Counted from the stretch's first letter, positions 45,246-55,716 are shown. The stretch is 64,000 bases of DNA from Prochlorococcus sp. AG-347-I06 (GCA_003281605.1 QCBM01000001.1:310001-374000), one strand, 5' to 3'. Numbers and translations: made by a program. Notes: a model not told the origin generated them from the letters alone.

Positions 45246-45658
45246 AAATAGCTATGTATTGAATAAATAACAACTCCCCATATCTGTACATCAATATGGT
45301 TTTTAAATCTAAAATCAGGATAATTATGATTTTCTGCTTTTAAATATAATTCATTATTTTTTATAGATAATCTTTTTATTGTAAATTCTCCGTCTATCAT
45401 TGCAATGATGATATTCCCTGGCCTGGCTATTAAGCTCTTGTCTACTATTATTAAATCTTTATCTTTAATTCCTGCATTTATCATTGAGTCACCTTTAACT
45501 CTAAGAAAAAAAGTGCTAAACGGATTTGATATTAAATGTTCATTTAAATCAATATTTTCTTCTGTATAGTCATCTGCAGGAGAAGGAAACCCTGCTGATA
45601 CCGAATCAGTTAATAAGGGGATTTTAAATTTTTTAATAGCTGAATCAAAAGAATCCAA
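45242..45658 (-). CDS. umuD: Polymerase V subunit UmuD (S24 peptidase-like)
   Basis: A 138-residue self-cleaving protein. Cleavage site A22-G23 (SVSAGFPSP), nucleophile S58 (KGDSM) and general base K95 (EFTIKRL). The start is TTG with no ATG option. A LexA-like box lies 14-27 bases upstream. RecA filaments trigger its cleavage to UmuD', which activates UmuC. Confidence 0.95.
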   Translation of the reverse strand: MDSFDSAIKKFKIPLLTDSVSAGFPSPADDYTEENIDLNEHLISNPFSTFFLRVKGDSMINAGIKDKDLIIVDKSLIARPGNIIIAMIDGEFTIKRLSIKNNELYLKAENHNYPDFRFKNHIDVQIWGVVIYSIHSYL

Positions 45659-45671
45659 GATTTAAATTAGT

Positions 45672-45685
45672 AGTATATATGTACT
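45672..45685 (-). promoter_or_regulatory. LexA (SOS) box ahead of umuDC
   Basis: AGTACATATATACT on the minus strand (AGTATATATGTACT on plus) matches the cyanobacterial LexA consensus RGTACNNNDGTWCB at all but one defined position, in either orientation. It sits immediately before the umuD start, as expected for SOS repression. Confidence 0.65.
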
Positions 45686-45757
45686 ATATAGCAAAAAACA
45701 AAAAAATGGTTAGTTATTAAACTTTTATAGATTAATTTTAGATTGAATCTAATCTTT

Positions 45758-46174
45758 TTAAGAACGATGGTAAGGGGAGTTGTTAGATATAGAAATAGCT
45801 CTATAGATTTGCTCGATTAGTATTAATCTAGCTAATTCATGAGGAAAAGTTAAAGGAGACAGGCTTAGTACAAGATCTGATTTTTCTTTTATATCTGAAC
45901 TAACTCCATCAGTATCACCGATTAAGAAATTAATTTTTTTATTTTTAAAATTCAAGAGTAAGGAACTTAGTTCAATTGAATTAAACTGTTTTCCTTCTTC
46001 ACTTAAGCAGATAATAATATTGTTATTGGATCTAAGATTATTTAAATTAAAAGTCTTTAACTCATTAATGATAAGTTCAGGCATTCTTTTTTTGTATTGA
46101 TTAATTCCATCTCTAATCCAAAGTTTCTTTATTTTGCCGATAGCATAAATTGCTAATCTATTACTCTGAAGCAT
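45758..46174 (-). CDS. rlmH: 23S rRNA pseudouridine-1915 N3-methyltransferase RlmH
   Basis: A 138-residue SPOUT methyltransferase. [25 protein letters not shown] at the N-terminus and the knot sequence [44 protein letters not shown], plus the HR(S) end (SPYHRS), are intact. Methylates helix 69 of 23S rRNA late in ribosome assembly. Confidence 0.95.
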   Translation of the reverse strand: MLQSNRLAIYAIGKIKKLWIRDGINQYKKRMPELIINELKTFNLNNLRSNNNIIICLSEEGKQFNSIELSSLLLNFKNKKINFLIGDTDGVSSDIKEKSDLVLSLSPLTFPHELARLILIEQIYRAISISNNSPYHRS

Positions 46175-46193
46175 AAGTAAATATAAAAACTAA

Positions 46194-46526
46194 TTATTCA
46201 TCAAGAAGATAATTAAATTCATCATATAGTTCCTCTTCGGTTGTTAATTTCTTGGAAAAAATATCTTTTTTAGAATTCATATTAATTTGATTAATCTCAC
46301 TTTTTCTTAGTGAATTATTAACGTTAGAAGTTTCTTCCAAAGTTTCTGAATTATCAATTAACGAATAAAAAATTTTATTGGGATCTTCTGAATTAAGTGA
46401 ATTGGTGATTAAATTATCATTATGAGTCAAATTTGTGTAATTATTTATATTTTTACTTTCGTTATTTAAATTTTTCTTTTTTTTAAAATTATTGAGTTTA
46501 TCTAGATTTTTTTTTGATAAGCTCAT
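46194..46526 (-). CDS. Low-complexity Asn/Ser-rich hypothetical
   Basis: A 110-residue protein, rich in Asn, Ser, Lys and Glu, with no hydrophobic core and probably largely disordered; a short acidic helix (EELYDEFNYLLDE) ends it. 19 bases before rlmH, likely cotranscribed. No family recognised. Confidence 0.55.
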   Translation of the reverse strand: MSLSKKNLDKLNNFKKKKNLNNESKNINNYTNLTHNDNLITNSLNSEDPNKIFYSLIDNSETLEETSNVNNSLRKSEINQINMNSKKDIFSKKLTTEEELYDEFNYLLDE

Positions 46527-46582
46527 GGTATAAAGTATTAAATAAATTCATATTTAATTTAAACATATTATTTATCTTTTAG

Positions 46583-47407
46583 ATGAATTCTAAAAACTAT
46601 CATCAAAAAAAAAGATTTGGACAACACTGGTTGGTAAATAAAAAAATATTAGAAAAAATAAAAGAAATTGCTGTCCTTAATGAAAATGACTTTATTTTAG
46701 AAATTGGTCCTGGTAAAGGAGCTCTAACATCTAAGTTATTAGATTCAGAAATTAAAAAATTATATGCAATTGAATTAGATAAAGATTTAATAAATTTATT
46801 AAATAATAAATTCAATAATAATGATAAGTTTTCACTGCAGCAGGGAGATATTCTTTCTGTAAATTTAGATTCGATCAATGAGAAAATTACAAAAGTGATT
46901 GCAAATATTCCTTACAATATAACTGGCCCAATATTGGATATTTTCATAGGTCGATTAGGCATTATAAGAAACTGTAATTACGAAAAAATAATATTTTTAA
47001 TGCAGAAAGACGTTGTAGATAGGATTTTATCAAAAGAAGGTAGTCCCAATGCTGGTGCGCTTAGTGTAAGAATGCAACTTCTTTCAAAAATAAAGAGAAT
47101 ATGTGATGTCCCCCCCTCATCATTTAGTCCGCCTCCAAAAGTTTTTTCTTCTTTAGTAGTTTTCGAACCAATTAAAAATGATTTAAGATTAGATACTAGT
47201 ATAGAAAAATATATAGATAAACTTCTACGAATTTCATTTAATTCAAGAAGAAAAATGCTTAGAAATACTCTTAATTCAATACTTTCAAATGAAGAGATAA
47301 ATGAATTATCTGAATCCTCAAAAGTCTGTTTTAATTTAAGACCACAAGATATTTCAATTGACCAATGGATTAAGCTTGCAGAAAATTGTATTAAAATTAA
47401 AAAATAA
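46583..47407 (+). CDS. rsmA: 16S rRNA dimethyladenosine transferase KsgA/RsmA
   Basis: A 274-residue methyltransferase that dimethylates A1518 and A1519 of 16S rRNA. QHWLV start motif ([13 protein letters not shown]), SAM site [15 protein letters not shown], catalytic NIPYNITGP. Followed 12 bases later by ispE, the usual ksgA-ispE pairing. Confidence 0.97.
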   Translation: MNSKNYHQKKRFGQHWLVNKKILEKIKEIAVLNENDFILEIGPGKGALTSKLLDSEIKKLYAIELDKDLINLLNNKFNNNDKFSLQQGDILSVNLDSINEKITKVIANIPYNITGPILDIFIGRLGIIRNCNYEKIIFLMQKDVVDRILSKEGSPNAGALSVRMQLLSKIKRICDVPPSSFSPPPKVFSSLVVFEPIKNDLRLDTSIEKYIDKLLRISFNSRRKMLRNTLNSILSNEEINELSESSKVCFNLRPQDISIDQWIKLAENCIKIKK

Positions 47408-47419
47408 AAATTTGATTAT

Positions 47420-48355
47420 ATGCAAGATATAGCTAAAACGAAAATTAATATAAAATCTCCTGCCAAAATAAATTTGCACCTTGAAGTTATTGGTAAAAGG
47501 GAGGATGGATTTCATGAGTTAGCAATGATTATGCAAAATATCGATCTCTCCGATTATTTAGAATTTGAAATTAATAATAAAGGTTTAATTAAACTTGAGT
47601 CTGATTGCGATGATTTAAGTTTATCTGATGATAACTTAATTGTTAAATCGGCAAATCTATTAAGGAAAAAATCAAATATAGATTATGGTGCGAATATATT
47701 TTTAAGAAAAAATATTCCAATTGGTGCTGGATTAGCTGGAGGATCCAGTAATGCAGCAGCAACATTAATTGGTCTTAATAAGTTATGGGATTTAAATTTA
47801 GATCAAGAAACATTATGTTCATTAGCATCGACTTTAGGATCTGATATTCCCTTTTTTATAAATGGTGGTATTCAATTATGTTTTGGAAGAGGAGAAATTT
47901 TGGAGAAATTAGATTCAAATTATGAATATGGAGTAATTCTTTTAAAAAATCGAAATGTATCAGTATCTACAGCTGAAACTTATAAGAAATATAGTAATAG
48001 ATTTTGTGATCAATATCTTACTGATAGAGAAATGATTGAGAACATAAGAAAAAATTTAAGAGATAATGGTTTAAATAACTTAAATTTGAATAATCAACAT
48101 TTATATATTAAAAATGATTTGCAGTTAGTTGTTGAAAATGAAAATGATTCTGTAAAACAGGCATTATATTTACTTTCTAAATTAGAAAATTGTCTCACAT
48201 TTTCAATGAGTGGATCAGGACCTACTTGCTTTGCGCTCTTTAAAGATATAGAGATTGCAAAAAAAGAATTAACTGCAAATTATAAATTATTTAGAAATAA
48301 GGGTTACGATTCATGGGTTTGCACTTTCCTTGAAAAGGGAATAACATTCATTTAA
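47420..48355 (+). CDS. ispE: 4-diphosphocytidyl-2-C-methylerythritol kinase IspE
   Basis: A 311-residue GHMP kinase of the non-mevalonate isoprenoid pathway. KINLHLEVIGKREDGFHEL, ATP-binding GAGLAGGSSNAAATL (about residues 96-110) and the C-terminal SGSGPTCFALF are all intact. Confidence 0.97.
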   Translation: MQDIAKTKINIKSPAKINLHLEVIGKREDGFHELAMIMQNIDLSDYLEFEINNKGLIKLESDCDDLSLSDDNLIVKSANLLRKKSNIDYGANIFLRKNIPIGAGLAGGSSNAAATLIGLNKLWDLNLDQETLCSLASTLGSDIPFFINGGIQLCFGRGEILEKLDSNYEYGVILLKNRNVSVSTAETYKKYSNRFCDQYLTDREMIENIRKNLRDNGLNNLNLNNQHLYIKNDLQLVVENENDSVKQALYLLSKLENCLTFSMSGSGPTCFALFKDIEIAKKELTANYKLFRNKGYDSWVCTFLEKGITFI

Positions 48356-48379
48356 ATTTTTTTTATACAAAATTTTATT

Positions 48380-48682
48380 GTGGCTGATAATAGTACTGAG
48401 AATATTGAAAAAAACATTCCTGAAAAAGGACCGTTAAATTTTATTGTAGGTTCATTAACAAGTTTTTTATTATTTATATTTTTTTATTTTTTAAGTAATA
48501 AAATTGCAATTTATTTTTCAGTACATAAACCATCTAATTCTTCTGAAATAGTCCAAAATATTTCTTCTAGTATTAATACCTTGATAATTGGATTATCATT
48601 TTTGCTAACTTTCTCTTTTGCTTTTATAGGTATAGGACTTTTTATTGTATTTATTCGCAGTTTTTTTCTGAAGAAAAATTGA
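48380..48682 (+). CDS. DUF3082 membrane protein
   Basis: A 100-residue protein with a GTG start. Two transmembrane helices (about 23-45 and 69-93) separated by a short Ser-rich loop. Fits the cyanobacterial DUF3082 family. Role unknown. Confidence 0.75.
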   Translation: MADNSTENIEKNIPEKGPLNFIVGSLTSFLLFIFFYFLSNKIAIYFSVHKPSNSSEIVQNISSSINTLIIGLSFLLTFSFAFIGIGLFIVFIRSFFLKKN

Positions 48683-48716
48683 ATTGCCAATATTATTAAG
48701 AAAACACTTTCTTTTA

Positions 48717-48812
48717 ATGTCTTTACATGACTTAGGTCTTTTAGTACTTTTGCTGTCACCTGGAATGATTTTATCAATATTACTACTCATAACCTTTGCT
48801 GAAGGAGGTTGA
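48717..48812 (+). CDS. 31-residue single-span membrane peptide
   Basis: ATG-started ORF, nearly all one helix (LGLLVLLLSPGMILSILLLI) ending TFAEGG. It is positioned between the DUF3082 gene and pdhB. Its size is that of small photosynthetic-complex subunits, but I cannot name it. Confidence 0.5.
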   Translation: MSLHDLGLLVLLLSPGMILSILLLITFAEGG

Positions 48813-48861
48813 ATTATCCAAAATGGTAGGATTATATATGTGATTAATTAGGTAATTAATT

Positions 48862-49845
48862 GTGGCTGGAACATTATTATTTAATGCTTTGAAAGAGGCA
48901 ATTGATGAAGAAATGGCAAATGATGTAAATGTTTGCGTTATGGGGGAAGATGTTGGTCAATATGGAGGATCTTATAAGGTAACTAAGGATTTATATGAAA
49001 AATATGGAGAGTTGAGAGTCTTAGATACTCCAATTGCAGAAAATAGTTTTACGGGTATGGCTGTGGGTGCAGCAATGACTGGCTTAAGACCAATAGTAGA
49101 GGGAATGAATATGGGTTTTTTGCTTTTAGCTTTTAATCAGATATCAAATAATATGGGTATGCTTAGATATACAAGTGGCGGAAATTATAAAATACCAGCA
49201 GTAGTTCGAGGACCTGGAGGAGTTGGTCGTCAACTTGGTGCTGAGCACAGTCAAAGACTTGAAGCATATTTTCATGCAGTTCCTGGCATAAAGATTGTTG
49301 CATGTAGTACACCTACAAATGCTAAAGGTTTAATGAAAGCAGCTATAAGAGATGATAATCCGGTTCTATTTTTCGAACATGTTCTTCTATACAATCTGTC
49401 TGAAGAATTACCTGAGGGTGATTATACTTGCGCTTTAGATCAGGCTGACGTTGTAAAAGAAGGGAAAGATATTACTTTATTGACTTATTCAAGAATGAGA
49501 CATCACTGCCTTAAAGCTGTTGAAGAATTAGAAAAAAAAGGAATAGATGTTGAGTTAATAGATTTAATAAGTTTAAAACCATTTGATATGGAAACCATCT
49601 CTAAATCAATAAGAAAAACAAATAAAGTAGTTATTGTTGAAGAATGTATGAAGACTGGTGGTATTGGTGCAGAATTAATTGCTTTGATTACTGAAGAGTG
49701 TTTTGACGATCTTGATGCCCGACCAGTTAGATTATCTAGTCAGGATATTCCAACTCCTTACAATGGAAACCTTGAGAATTTGACAATAATTCAACCACAT
49801 CAAATAGTAGAAAAAGTTGAAGATTTAATTAGTGGGAGTATATAG
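48862..49845 (+). CDS. pdhB: Pyruvate dehydrogenase E1 component beta subunit
   Basis: A 327-residue transketolase-like subunit: [19 protein letters not shown] at the N-terminus and [21 protein letters not shown] mid-protein are typical of PdhB. It forms the E1 heterotetramer with PdhA (not in this window). GTG start. Precedes secD by 3 bases. Confidence 0.96.
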   Translation: MAGTLLFNALKEAIDEEMANDVNVCVMGEDVGQYGGSYKVTKDLYEKYGELRVLDTPIAENSFTGMAVGAAMTGLRPIVEGMNMGFLLLAFNQISNNMGMLRYTSGGNYKIPAVVRGPGGVGRQLGAEHSQRLEAYFHAVPGIKIVACSTPTNAKGLMKAAIRDDNPVLFFEHVLLYNLSEELPEGDYTCALDQADVVKEGKDITLLTYSRMRHHCLKAVEELEKKGIDVELIDLISLKPFDMETISKSIRKTNKVVIVEECMKTGGIGAELIALITEECFDDLDARPVRLSSQDIPTPYNGNLENLTIIQPHQIVEKVEDLISGSI

Positions 49846-49848
49846 ACA

Positions 49849-51309
49849 ATGAAAAGAAGGCAAGGTTGGCTTTTTTTTATTATATTTCTACTTACTTTAT
49901 CTGTTTATCTATTAATAAATTATCCCTTACAGTTGGGATTGGATTTACAAGGGGGTTCTCAACTTACACTACAAATTATTAAAGAGGAAGGTAAGGTGAG
50001 AAGGGATGAACTTGAAGCAGTTAATTCTGTTATAGATAAGCGCGTTAACAATTTAGGAGTTTCTGAGTCTAATTTGCAAACCCTCGGTGGAGATCAATTG
50101 ATTTTAGAATTACCAGGTGAACAAAATCCATTAGTTGCTTCAAGGGTATTAGGTAAGACTGCTTTATTAGAATTTAGAACCCAAAAAAAAGGAACATCTA
50201 CAGATTTAAAAACCCTTCAACTACAGAGATTGACTATTAAAGAATTAATTGAACAATATTCCTTTGAAGAAAAAAGTCAAAATGATAATAACTTAAATTT
50301 TATTCAAGATGATCTTAAAGATATAGAGCAAGAATTGAATTACTCATCTAATAGTAGTGATTTATATGGGAAGTTAATTGAAATCAAAAAATATGTTGAT
50401 AGAGAAATTACAAATTTATTTATTAAAACAGATTTATCTGGTAAGGATCTTATTAACGCAGGAAGGAGACAAGAACAAACAAATAATAATTGGGAAGTTT
50501 TATTAACTTTTAGTAATTCAGGAGGTGAAAAGTTTGCAGAAATTACAAAGTCAATTGCCGGCACTAATCAACTATTGGCTATCATTTTAGATGGTGAATC
50601 AATAAGTGAAGCCAGTGTTGGTAATCAGTTTGCTGGTACTGGGATTACAGGTGGATCAGCAACAATAAGTGGTAATTTTAGTGCTGAAAATGCTAGAGAA
50701 TTAGAAGTTCAACTTAAAGGAGGCTCATTGCCATTGCCAATTGAAATTGTAGAAACTAACACAATAGGGGCTCTATTGGGATCAAAAAATATTTTAAAAA
50801 GTCTTTATGCAGCTATAAGTGGGTTAATTTTTGTTGGTATTTTTATGATTTATAATTATAGAATTTTAGGTTTTGTTTCAGTTCTTTCTCTCGTACTTTA
50901 TGGTTTCTTTAACTTAGCAATATATTCTCTAATTCCTGTAACTTTGACTTTACCTGGAATATCTGGGCTTATACTTAGTATTGGTATGGCTGTTGATGCA
51001 AATATTCTAATATTTGAGAGAATTAGAGAAGAATTATATGATGGTAATACTCTTACAAGATCTATTGATAGCGGCTTTCAGAGAGCTAATTCATCTATAG
51101 TTGATGGCCATATTACAACTCTTCTTAGTTGTTTTGTTTTGTTTTTATTAGGAACAAATTTTGTTAAGGGTTTTGCAGCAACATTAGGTATTGGAGTCTT
51201 AATAAGTTTGTTTACCTCATTGAATTGTTCTAAAAATATTTTGCGATTTTTTACAACATATCAATCTTTGAGACAGAAAAATCTCTATCTGCCAAGGAAT
51301 AATTTTTAA
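49849..51309 (+). CDS. secD: Protein translocase subunit SecD
   Basis: A 486-residue membrane protein. LGLDLQGGSQLTLQI after the first helix, a periplasmic domain (about 35-300) and five further helices with GMAVDANILIFERIREEL in the second half. It works with SecF to power late steps of export with the proton gradient. Confidence 0.97.
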   Translation: MKRRQGWLFFIIFLLTLSVYLLINYPLQLGLDLQGGSQLTLQIIKEEGKVRRDELEAVNSVIDKRVNNLGVSESNLQTLGGDQLILELPGEQNPLVASRVLGKTALLEFRTQKKGTSTDLKTLQLQRLTIKELIEQYSFEEKSQNDNNLNFIQDDLKDIEQELNYSSNSSDLYGKLIEIKKYVDREITNLFIKTDLSGKDLINAGRRQEQTNNNWEVLLTFSNSGGEKFAEITKSIAGTNQLLAIILDGESISEASVGNQFAGTGITGGSATISGNFSAENARELEVQLKGGSLPLPIEIVETNTIGALLGSKNILKSLYAAISGLIFVGIFMIYNYRILGFVSVLSLVLYGFFNLAIYSLIPVTLTLPGISGLILSIGMAVDANILIFERIREELYDGNTLTRSIDSGFQRANSSIVDGHITTLLSCFVLFLLGTNFVKGFAATLGIGVLISLFTSLNCSKNILRFFTTYQSLRQKNLYLPRNNF

Positions 51310-51335
51310 AATTAAATTTTTATTTCTAATTTCCC

Positions 51336-52250
51336 ATGAAATACAATCTTGAACTAATAAAAAATAAAAGAAAGATAATTGGGTTTTCATCTGTTCTTAT
51401 TTTGTTGAGTCTTTTAGGAATTTTATATTCTACTTTTAATACTTCTTATAAGAAACCCATAAATTTGGGGATGGATTTTGTCGGGGGAAATGAATTAAGA
51501 ATAGAGAGAATTTGTAAGGAGGAATGTTCTAATTTTTCACCTGATTCGGTTTTAGAAAATCTAAGAGAGAACTCTAAAAATAAAAACTTATTAAATAACA
51601 TTAAATTACAATCCCAAAATAATAATAAATTGATTTCAATAAGAACACCTTATTTGACTATCGAAGAATCAAACAATCTTATTAATATTCTTGATAATAT
51701 TATTGGACCTTTAAATTATGAGAGTAAGGATTCAAGATTAATAGGTCCGAAGCTTGGGAAAAGATTACTTACTAATTGTATAACTTCATTGTTAGTTTCT
51801 TTATTAGCAATTTCTTTATATATAACTATTAGATTTGATCAAAAATATGCATTATTTGCATTATTAGCTTTATTCCATGATTTATTTATTGTTTTTGGTA
51901 TATTCTCTTGGCTGGGAATTATATTATCTGTGGAAGTAAATAGTTTATTTGCTGTGTCCTTGCTTACCATTGCTGGTTATTCTGTAAATGATACTGTTGT
52001 TATTTTTGATAGAATTCGTGAAAATTTAAAATCAAAGAAAGAAAGCTATAACGAAACTATTCAATTATCAGTAAACGAATCATTTAGGAGAACAACGTTT
52101 ACCAGTATTACAACTCTAATCCCTTTATTAAGCATAATTTTGTTTGGATCTTACTCGCTATTTTGGTTTTCCTTAGCCTTATCATTAGGAATTATCATTG
52201 GTAGTTATTCAAGTATTTTATTGGCTCCATCTTTGTTGCTTAAAGACTGA
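51336..52250 (+). CDS. secF: Protein translocase subunit SecF
   Basis: A 304-residue membrane protein: NLGMDFVGGNELRI after helix 1 and SVNDTVVIFDRIREN near the C-terminal helices are diagnostic. It follows secD by 26 bases and completes the SecDF export-assisting complex. Confidence 0.97.
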   Translation: MKYNLELIKNKRKIIGFSSVLILLSLLGILYSTFNTSYKKPINLGMDFVGGNELRIERICKEECSNFSPDSVLENLRENSKNKNLLNNIKLQSQNNNKLISIRTPYLTIEESNNLINILDNIIGPLNYESKDSRLIGPKLGKRLLTNCITSLLVSLLAISLYITIRFDQKYALFALLALFHDLFIVFGIFSWLGIILSVEVNSLFAVSLLTIAGYSVNDTVVIFDRIRENLKSKKESYNETIQLSVNESFRRTTFTSITTLIPLLSIILFGSYSLFWFSLALSLGIIIGSYSSILLAPSLLLKD

Positions 52251-52267
52251 ATTAGGCTTCTAATTTT

Positions 52268-52447
52268 ATGAAATTGAATTACTATTTGATAATTTTATTT
52301 TCTTTTGTTTTAATAGATCTTTCTACTGAGCTAAGAATATTATTTGATCATTTTACTTTTAATTCACTATATTTTGCTATTGGTAAGCATCCCTTAGCTT
52401 TCTTTATACTTTTTTCTTACCCATATTTATATAAAAAAATAAAGTAG
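52268..52447 (+). CDS. 59-residue two-span membrane ORF
   Basis: ATG-started. Helices at about residues 5-18 and 44-54 separated by a polar loop (STELRILFDHFTFN). It follows secF by 17 bases. No family recognised. Confidence 0.5.
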   Translation: MKLNYYLIILFSFVLIDLSTELRILFDHFTFNSLYFAIGKHPLAFFILFSYPYLYKKIK

Positions 52448-52450
52448 TTT

Positions 52451-53494
52451 TTAAATATCTTCAAATGATTCTTTGATTAAAACCTGAATTACTACAGCTA
52501 ATGGAAGAGAAAGTATTAATCCTAATGGACCAAAAATGAAGGTAAATCCAAATTGTGATATTAATGTTAGACCAGGAAGTAAGTTAGCTTTTTTCTTCAT
52601 AATAGATGGCATTATTATATAACTTTCAATATTTTGAATGATTACATATGCTCCTAAAACGGCCAGTGGTTTCCAAAAATTATCTAGTAGTGCAATTGAG
52701 ATTGGAAATATCCCACTAATAACTGGACCTATATTTGGAATAATGTTAAGAACCATCGCTATTAAAGCATTTGAGACAACATATTTAACGTCTAATATAG
52801 AAAGAACTATTAATGATAATAGACCTACTGATAATGAGCTTATGACCATAGAAAAGGTCCAATTTGCTAATGCGGTATTGCATTTTTCTAGAATATTTCT
52901 AAATTTATTACGATAATTTTTTGGAATTAATAGAAGTATATTTTCTTTATATTGTTTTGGTTCAATAGAAATCATTAAACTTACTGCTAAAACGAATATT
53001 AATTTCAAAAGACCTGAACCAAGATTCCCGGCTATATTTATTAAATTTTTAAAACTTTCTTGAATAGCTTTTGCAATAGTTGAGGCATCTGGAATGGTTA
53101 CTACATTATTTATAAGACTGAAAATGTCTATGACATTCTCTGATTGTTCACCATATAATAAAAAATTAAATTTATTCAGATTTGTATTAATCAAAATATT
53201 TATTTTTGATAAACCATTTGGAATATCAACTAGTATTTCATTGAATTCTTTAATAAACGGAGGCAAAACAAGAATAAAAATAGTAAATACTATTACTGAT
53301 ATAACAGTTAATACAAGAAACAATGACAGCGGTCGGGGGATTTTCAAACCCTTTTGTATTTGATCACATAAATTACATATAATATTTGAAATTACCAAGG
53401 AACAAATTATTAAGAGAAGAAAATCTCTTAGAGTCCATACTATTAAAGAAGTGATTAAAATTACAACTAACTTGAAATATGAAGAACTACCCAA
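52451..53494 (-). CDS. AI-2E-family (PerM-like) transporter
   Basis: A 347-residue protein with about eight hydrophobic helices. The C-terminal NIIPNIGPVISGIFP and PGLTLISQFGFTFIFGPLGLILSLPLAV are family hallmarks. Substrates of the family include autoinducer 2 and possibly ions; none is established here. TTG start. Confidence 0.88.
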   Translation of the reverse strand: MGSSSYFKLVVILITSLIVWTLRDFLLLIICSLVISNIICNLCDQIQKGLKIPRPLSLFLVLTVISVIVFTIFILVLPPFIKEFNEILVDIPNGLSKINILINTNLNKFNFLLYGEQSENVIDIFSLINNVVTIPDASTIAKAIQESFKNLINIAGNLGSGLLKLIFVLAVSLMISIEPKQYKENILLLIPKNYRNKFRNILEKCNTALANWTFSMVISSLSVGLLSLIVLSILDVKYVVSNALIAMVLNIIPNIGPVISGIFPISIALLDNFWKPLAVLGAYVIIQNIESYIIMPSIMKKKANLLPGLTLISQFGFTFIFGPLGLILSLPLAVVIQVLIKESFEDI

Positions 53495-53507
53495 TTTTTA
53501 CAATATT

Positions 53508-53861
53508 CTACTTCTTTTCAGAATATCCTAATCCATTTGATTTGGCATAACTATTTGCAAATCTCATAAATCTATCAAAGTCTGATGTGTTCTTCCAAAT
53601 ATATACTGCTTCTAAAAATATTGGTTCTCCATCAACAAACTTTACTTTAACCTCCCTAGTTAATAATTCACCTTCTGAGTCAATCATACGCATACCAGTG
53701 ATTTCACCATCCGTAATTGAAGATAATGCCTGAGGTTTTTCGAACAAAAATAAAGCTTGGCCTGTGGTACCATCCTTACTCCTAGTGAGTCTTATTTCAG
53801 GCACTACAGGTTCATCAGTTCCTTCATAAAATTGTATTTTTGCAATTTTATTTGCTGTCAT
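53508..53861 (-). CDS. psb28: Photosystem II assembly protein Psb28
   Basis: A 117-residue Psb28 (Psb13). [20 protein letters not shown], the middle [13 protein letters not shown] and the [18 protein letters not shown]-terminus are typical. It binds the RC47 assembly intermediate of photosystem II. Confidence 0.96.
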   Translation of the reverse strand: MTANKIAKIQFYEGTDEPVVPEIRLTRSKDGTTGQALFLFEKPQALSSITDGEITGMRMIDSEGELLTREVKVKFVDGEPIFLEAVYIWKNTSDFDRFMRFANSYAKSNGLGYSEKK

Positions 53862-53920
53862 AATGTTAGTTTAATAATTTAACATTTTAGGAAATATTTT
53901 TCAAAATCGTTTGTAGTTAT

Positions 53921-54961
53921 TTATAAAAAATTATTTACTAACTCTAGGATACTTTCATCATATTTTTTGTCGGTTAAATCTAATATCTTTATATTTGTTT
54001 TGCCAACCTTTTCATATTCATAACATTTATCGTAATATTCTAGAACTGATTTGCAAACTAAATCCCATCTCTCATTATTAATTGATTCGAGAGCTATTTT
54101 TGTTCTTTCTGGTCCTAATCTTTTTTTAATCCTTAATACAGATTCCTGGAGTTCTTCTTTCTTAAAAACACTATAAGTATCTATCAACTCATCTAACCTG
54201 TTAGATTCACTCCTTATAATTTCTATTCTCCTTGAATTTTTCATCTGATTGAAAAATTCATGGGGTATTTTGCATTTGCCTATATTTGCACTTTCAGCTT
54301 CTACAAAAATATTATTTGTAATTTTAAAGGAATTTAATTTTTCTGCAATTTTATTTTCAAATTGTTCATTTGAAGGTTGTTCTTTCATTCCTAAACCTCC
54401 AAATGTACTTCCTCTATGACAAGCAAATCCCTCAAGATCAATAGTTTGATATTTATATTTCTCTAATAATGATAATAATCTTGTCTTCCCTGTTCCTGTT
54501 TTTCCGCCAATAACCACTATATTCAACTTTTTTGAGAAACTATCTAATACCCATCTTCTATAGATTTTGTATCCTCCATTAAGTGTTATTGGATTTAATT
54601 TATATTTATCTAGTAGCCATGCAATGCTTTGTGAACGCATTCCACCTCTAGAACAATATATTCTGATAAAAAATTCATTATTTTTATTAGGAATAGTTTT
54701 ATAAGAGTCAATACTCATGAATAAATTATCAAGAAGTAATTCCATTTTTTTTTCAAATAATTTTAATCCCTCTATGACAGCTTTTTTTCTTCCTTCTTTT
54801 TTATAAATCGTACCTATTATTGATCTCTCGTCATTATCAAATAATGGAATGTTAATAGAATTAGGCATGTGTCCTTTATAATATTCACCTGGGCTCCTAA
54901 CATCTATAAGTGGTCCTTTAAAACTACTAAATTTCTCTAGTTCTTCTCTTTTGAAATACAT
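53921..54961 (-). CDS. mnmH: tRNA 2-selenouridine synthase MnmH/SelU
   Basis: A 346-residue protein. N-terminal rhodanese domain with catalytic C103 (IYCSRGGMRSQS), then a P-loop domain (GGKTGTGKT, 152-160) and a C-terminal helical tail. It replaces sulphur with selenium in the wobble 2-thiouridine of certain tRNAs and also makes S-geranyl forms. Whether this organism supplies selenophosphate cannot be told here; SelD is not in the window. Confidence 0.92.
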   Translation of the reverse strand: MYFKREELEKFSSFKGPLIDVRSPGEYYKGHMPNSINIPLFDNDERSIIGTIYKKEGRKKAVIEGLKLFEKKMELLLDNLFMSIDSYKTIPNKNNEFFIRIYCSRGGMRSQSIAWLLDKYKLNPITLNGGYKIYRRWVLDSFSKKLNIVVIGGKTGTGKTRLLSLLEKYKYQTIDLEGFACHRGSTFGGLGMKEQPSNEQFENKIAEKLNSFKITNNIFVEAESANIGKCKIPHEFFNQMKNSRRIEIIRSESNRLDELIDTYSVFKKEELQESVLRIKKRLGPERTKIALESINNERWDLVCKSVLEYYDKCYEYEKVGKTNIKILDLTDKKYDESILELVNNFL

Positions 54962-54996
54962 GGATAGTTTTTAATTTTTTTGATTGATTTTTTAAA

Positions 54997-55716
54997 ATGA
55001 GTAACAAAGAACAAGATAACTATAATAATGCTACATTAGATCTGATAAAAAAATTTGTAGATTCTAATCAAAGAAAAAGAATAAATTCATTAACTCAAAT
55101 AGAATCTGAAGTCGAAAATATTTTTAATCTTGGCCCTTCACTTTTTGATATCTTTGATAATGATGGAGATGACTGGGCTGCAGGTTGGATATTGCAAGTT
55201 TTAAAAAAATTTAAGCCTGAATTCTTTGAAAACTCTAAATTCAATAATTGGTTTAATACATATTCTGATATTGATATTAATTATGATGATTTGCAATTGA
55301 TGTTGATTGAGCAAAAATTTGAAGAGGCAGATAGATTAACAAGTTCCTACTTAAGGAAATTAGCTGGTAAATTAGCTGAGAAACGTGGATATGTTTTCTA
55401 TAGTGAAGTTAAAAATATGTCATGTAAAGACCTACAAACAATAGATAGATTATGGACTATTTATTCTACTGGTAGATTTGGATTCTCAATTCAAGCAAAG
55501 ATATTAAAATCAGTTGGTAAAAAATATGAATTAATGTGGCCAAAAATAGGATGGAAAAAAGAGGGCTTATGGACTAGATATCCTGGATCTTTTCGCTGGT
55601 CATTGGATGCTCCTGATGGACATATGCCTTTAATAAATCAACTAAGAGGAGTGAGACTTATGGACTCAATCCTGCGGCATCCTGCTATTGCAGAGAGACA
55701 TAATAATATTCTTTAA
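54997..55716 (+). CDS. gun4: GUN4-domain tetrapyrrole regulator
   Basis: A 239-residue protein. An N-terminal helical part (about 1-90) precedes the GUN4 domain (about 100-225): LTSSYLRKLAGKLAEKRGY and the RYPGSFRWSLDAPDGHMPL region. GUN4 binds protoporphyrin and Mg-protoporphyrin and activates magnesium chelatase in chlorophyll synthesis. Confidence 0.93.
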   Translation: MSNKEQDNYNNATLDLIKKFVDSNQRKRINSLTQIESEVENIFNLGPSLFDIFDNDGDDWAAGWILQVLKKFKPEFFENSKFNNWFNTYSDIDINYDDLQLMLIEQKFEEADRLTSSYLRKLAGKLAEKRGYVFYSEVKNMSCKDLQTIDRLWTIYSTGRFGFSIQAKILKSVGKKYELMWPKIGWKKEGLWTRYPGSFRWSLDAPDGHMPLINQLRGVRLMDSILRHPAIAERHNNIL

